Below, piece by piece: positions 61,874 to 64,000 of a stretch of DNA of 64,000 nucleotides; position 1 is the first letter of the stretch, and every line of letters begins with the position of its first letter. The notes beneath the pieces were generated by a model, which searched no databases, was not told the origin of the DNA, and saw only the letters and a list, made by a program, of their open reading frames with translations. The position numbers were made by a program, and so were the translations under genes. The stretch comes from Thalassospira sp. MCCC 1A03138 (GTDB taxonomy: Bacteria > Pseudomonadota > Alphaproteobacteria > Rhodospirillales > Thalassospiraceae): NCBI RefSeq assembly GCF_002115785.1, contig NZ_JFJY01000001.1, positions 372,001 to 436,000 on the forward strand. Direction: 5' to 3'.

Positions 61874-61921
61874 GGATTGGCAAGAAGCCGATTTACATTA
61901 GTCCAAGTAGGAGTAAAGACC
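61874..61921 (+). promoter_or_regulatory. conserved structured leader of flagellin 5
   Basis: Same block as in flagellins 3 and 4. Here AATCC is AGTCC, so the pairing with GGATT is kept through a G-U pair, which supports a real stem. Confidence 0.6.
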
Positions 61922-62761
61922 ATGGGTCTTGGTGTTATTTCCAACTATGCCGCAAACGTCGCGCACCGTAACCTTGTTGCGTCTGACGCATCGGCAACAA
62001 ATTCCCTTGCAAAACTGTCGTCCGGTAAACGCGTGATGAATGCGCGTGACGATGCTGCCTCCATGGCCATCGGCGCACGTTTGAATGCGGAAGTCGGCAG
62101 CCTCAAGGTGGCCACCACTAACGCCAGCCAGGCAGGCGCGCTCCTGCAGGTTATGGATGGCGGCATGAGCACGATCAACGACATTCTCGTGCGCGTAAAA
62201 CAGCTTGCCGTTCAGGCGGGCTCTGAAAACCTCGGCACCACCGAACGTGGCTATATCAACAATGAAGCACAGTCGCTGCTTGGCGAGGTCACTCGTATCG
62301 CAAACGACACCGAATTCAACGGTGTCAATGTTCTGAATGATGCAACCGTTACACTCAACTTCAAGGTCGGTACGGGCGCAACTGCCGCTGAGGACGATCT
62401 GGCATTTACACTGGTCAACGTCACAACAGCTGCGGCTGGTCTTAACCTTGCAGCGGTTGACCTTAGCGGTGCCGACGCGACGAACGCAAACACGGCGATC
62501 CCCCTGATCGATGCGGCGATTAACGCACTTCAGACTGCACGCGCAAGTGTTGGTGTGAACCAGAACCGTTTGGAATTCGCAGCTCAGAACCTGCGGACTG
62601 TCTCGGAAAACAGTGAGAACGCCCGCTCGGTCCTGATCGACCTTGACGTCGCTTCTGAGATGGCAGCTTTCTCGTCAAAACAGGTCCTGATGCAGTCGGG
62701 TATCGCGATGCTTGGTCAGGCGAACCAGATGCCGCAGAACCTTCTGCGTCTGCTGCAGTAA
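61922..62761 (+). CDS. fliC: flagellin 5
   Basis: 279 residues from MGLGVISNYAANVAHRNLVA with GGAG 8 bases upstream. The central loop LNFKVGTGATAAEDDLAFTL-VNVTTAAAGLNLAAVDL is close to flagellin 1 rather than to 2-4, with a unique SGADATNANTAIPLIDAAIN part. The N-terminal D1 also differs (VKQLAVQAGSENLGTTERGY, QSLLGEVTRIANDTEFNGVN). It ends in a hairpin without a T run, so read-through to flaG is possible. Confidence 0.96.
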   Translation: MGLGVISNYAANVAHRNLVASDASATNSLAKLSSGKRVMNARDDAASMAIGARLNAEVGSLKVATTNASQAGALLQVMDGGMSTINDILVRVKQLAVQAGSENLGTTERGYINNEAQSLLGEVTRIANDTEFNGVNVLNDATVTLNFKVGTGATAAEDDLAFTLVNVTTAAAGLNLAAVDLSGADATNANTAIPLIDAAINALQTARASVGVNQNRLEFAAQNLRTVSENSENARSVLIDLDVASEMAAFSSKQVLMQSGIAMLGQANQMPQNLLRLLQ

Positions 62762-62816
62762 CCGGTTGATTATTCTCACGGGGGTAGGCAAACTCCCCCC
62801 GTGATATCAACTGGTT
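62760..62816 (+). other. long two-part hairpin between flagellin 5 and flaG
   Basis: The outer stem AACCGGTTGAT (62760-62770) pairs with ATCAACTGGTT (62806-62816), one G-U, and the inner stem TCACGGGGG (62776-62784) with CCCCCGTGA (62796-62804). It overlaps the flagellin stop codon and lacks a T run, unlike the other four flagellin ends. It may be a 3' stabiliser or a leaky terminator. Confidence 0.55.
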
Positions 62817-62847
62817 AAGATGCCGCGCAGGTATTGGAGCCCGGAAA

Positions 62848-63222
62848 ATGGACGCCGTTAAATTACAGAGTTCGACGCAGCAGGTTGGAGGCCCGGTAGT
62901 TGCTTCGTCTTTGCGCAATGTGCAGAACACGTCTTCTGCAAGCGCATCTATTACCGGATCCGCAGCCAGTCTAAATCACGGCAATGATGTAAGCGGTTTT
63001 ACTCAAGCGCTTAGTCAGGAAATTGCACGAAATGTTTCTTCCGAGCTAGGTATAGACAATCTGGATGTCCAGTTGAGCTACAGCGAAGATACAGGGCGCG
63101 TCATTGCAGTCGTACGCGACGCAGGTGGAGAAGTCTTGCGTCAGATTCCATCTGAAAGCATGCAGACATTGATCGCCAGATTGCGCGATTCTTTAGGCCC
63201 ACTGATCGACGTCGAAGTGTAG
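62848..63222 (+). CDS. flaG: FlaG family protein
   Basis: 124 residues. A Ser/Asn-rich N-terminal half, then the FlaG domain (LQFSY-type here as DNLDVQLSYSEDTGRVIAVV, RDAGGEVLRQIPSESMQTLI). FlaG influences filament length in several bacteria; the mechanism is unclear. TTGGAG precedes the ATG by about 12 bases. It lies between the flagellin array and fliD, the usual place for flaG. Confidence 0.88.
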   Translation: MDAVKLQSSTQQVGGPVVASSLRNVQNTSSASASITGSAASLNHGNDVSGFTQALSQEIARNVSSELGIDNLDVQLSYSEDTGRVIAVVRDAGGEVLRQIPSESMQTLIARLRDSLGPLIDVEV

Positions 63223-63244
63223 GCAACATTTTCCGACTGTTTAA

Positions 63245-63261
63245 TGGCACACAGATTGCTT
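63245..63261 (+). promoter_or_regulatory. sigma-54 promoter of fliD
   Basis: TGGCACACAGATTGCTT: near-perfect sigma-54 site (TGGCAC, TTGCT) with GG-N10-GC spacing, just after flaG; predicted leader about 80 bases. Confidence 0.8.
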
Positions 63262-63349
63262 CGTTCGAGGAACATTCTGTAATGCCCATGTCTCGCAAAA
63301 ATCTTGATTTGCCGGGACAAGCACACATTCCGAATTCCGGAGTAAGGTT

Positions 63350-64000
63350 ATGAGCGGTATTAATCTCGACAACATCTACGTCGGAGCAAACGGCAGGGTT
63401 CAACTGTCTGGCGGCAGCTCGAACATCGACTTTGTCAATATCGTTGACAAGATGATTGAAGCGCGCCGGATTCCCGCCAAGAATCTGGAAGACAAGATAG
63501 ATGTTAATAAAAATGCTCTGACCTCTCTTAATACAATAAAGTCGCTGACGACCGAGCTCAAGAACGCGCTTTCCACCCTCTATGGTGCGATGAGCTTCGA
63601 CAATTCCAAGGATGCGTTTGAAGCCAAAGGTGTCTATCTAACATCATCCAGCAGTTCGGGAACCGCAACTCCGGCGGCCCAACTTGTTGGCGTAACGGCA
63701 TCAAATGCGACACCGGAAGGGATTTACGAGCTGGAGGTTCAGTCCGTAGCTCAGCGTCAGAAATTCTCGACAGCAACACAGAATATCACCACGTCGGCCG
63801 ACCTGACAGCAGTGACCGGAACGGGTACCTTCACTTTGGGAACAGCCAAAGGCTCGACAACGATTTCGGTCGAAGCTGGCGACTCGATGATTGATATCCG
63901 CGACAAGGTGAATGCCGCCTCCGGAACGACGGGAATTCGTGCAAGTGTCGTCAAAGTCAGCGACACGCAAAGCACCCTTGTTTTTTCGTCTGTTGATGAA
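63350..64000 (+). CDS. fliD: filament cap protein FliD, N-terminal part
   Basis: Start MSGINLDNIYVGANGRVQLS; the frame stays open to the window end (217 residues shown). The FliD N-terminal helical domain is clear: SNIDFVNIVDKMIEARRIPA, KNLEDKIDVNKNALTSLNTI, KSLTTELKNALSTLYGAMSF, then GVTASNATPEGIYELEVQSV and AQRQKFST. It is the cap that folds flagellin at the filament tip (HAP2). GGAG and AAGG lie before the ATG. The rest of the gene lies beyond the window. Confidence 0.95.
   Translation, partial: MSGINLDNIYVGANGRVQLSGGSSNIDFVNIVDKMIEARRIPAKNLEDKIDVNKNALTSLNTIKSLTTELKNALSTLYGAMSFDNSKDAFEAKGVYLTSSSSSGTATPAAQLVGVTASNATPEGIYELEVQSVAQRQKFSTATQNITTSADLTAVTGTGTFTLGTAKGSTTISVEAGDSMIDIRDKVNAASGTTGIRASVVKVSDTQSTLVFSSVDE

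Larger units (their letters stand above)
61590..61921. other. gene-free stretch, 332 bases between flagellins 4 and 5
   Basis: Holds the flagellin 4 terminator (61608-61639), the shared promoter motif (61777-61791) and the conserved leader (61874-61921). No other gene is apparent. Confidence 0.6.

Noticed and set aside
57423..62761. Tandem repeats suggesting a mobile or phase-variation cassette
   Set aside because: The repeats are the flagellin genes themselves with separate promoters and terminators; no recombinase, inverted flanks or insertion sequence seen.

Overview
The window looks like chromosome from a free-swimming alphaproteobacterium of the Rhodospirillales, most like Thalassospira. 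This is an inference from several signs: a CckA-type hybrid kinase, a DksA that has lost most of its zinc cysteines, FliX beside flgI, an alphaproteobacterial GTTC-N7-GTTC LexA box at recA, a family of short (about 275 residue) flagellins, and moderate GC. Without database searches the genus is only a best guess.

Positions 1-27.6 kb are mixed chromosomal genes. They include the tail of a DUF2254 membrane protein, alaS, a NIPSNAP protein, three entericidin-like lipoproteins with a DUF1328 protein (one has a good EcfG general-stress promoter), and an esterase divergent from a membrane-anchored AraC regulator. Next come recA, a NikR locus (nikR divergent from two exported nickel-uptake accessory proteins, with a NikR palindrome between them), an EamA transporter, a class D beta-lactamase, a bacterial PH-domain protein, a CaCA exchanger and a solute-binding-like protein. 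A catabolic-looking island follows (MFS exporter, two XapX proteins, amidohydrolase, YcaC-like hydrolase, divergent LysR regulator), then cckA, a chemoreceptor with a C-terminal PilZ domain and a cysteine hydrolase.

Positions 27.6-64 kb are almost entirely a flagellar/chemotaxis cluster. It holds: fliQ-fliR-flhB; flgB-flgC-fliE; csrA; an FhlB-like gene, a small unknown gene, fliO and fliP; a long leftward operon fliL-fliM-DUF6468-motE-cheY-cheZ-motB-like-motB-TPR-Sel1; rightward flgF-flgG-flgA-flgH; dksA and fliX leftward; flgI-flgJ-flgN-flgK-flgL-fliW; five tandem flagellins; flaG; and the start of fliD. Genes for fliF, fliG, fliN, fliI, flhA, flgD, flgE and motA are not here and must lie elsewhere.

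The regulatory sequence is the most informative part. I read seven sigma-54 type (GG-N10-GC) promoters in front of flgB, fliL, flgF, flgH, flgI, the first flagellin and fliD, in line with FliX and a Caulobacter-like FlbD hierarchy. The third to fifth flagellins instead share a different promoter-like motif and a conserved structured leader. The second flagellin leader has a 7-bp hairpin presenting AGGA in its loop. With csrA and fliW both in the cluster, this points to CsrA/FliW control of flagellin translation. I see no CRISPR, phage, insertion sequence, rRNA or tRNA. I found no clearly new defence or mobile system; the less described items are the aspartate-less MotB-like partner, the large periplasmic TPR and Sel1 proteins of the flagellar operon, and the RNA elements of the flagellin array.
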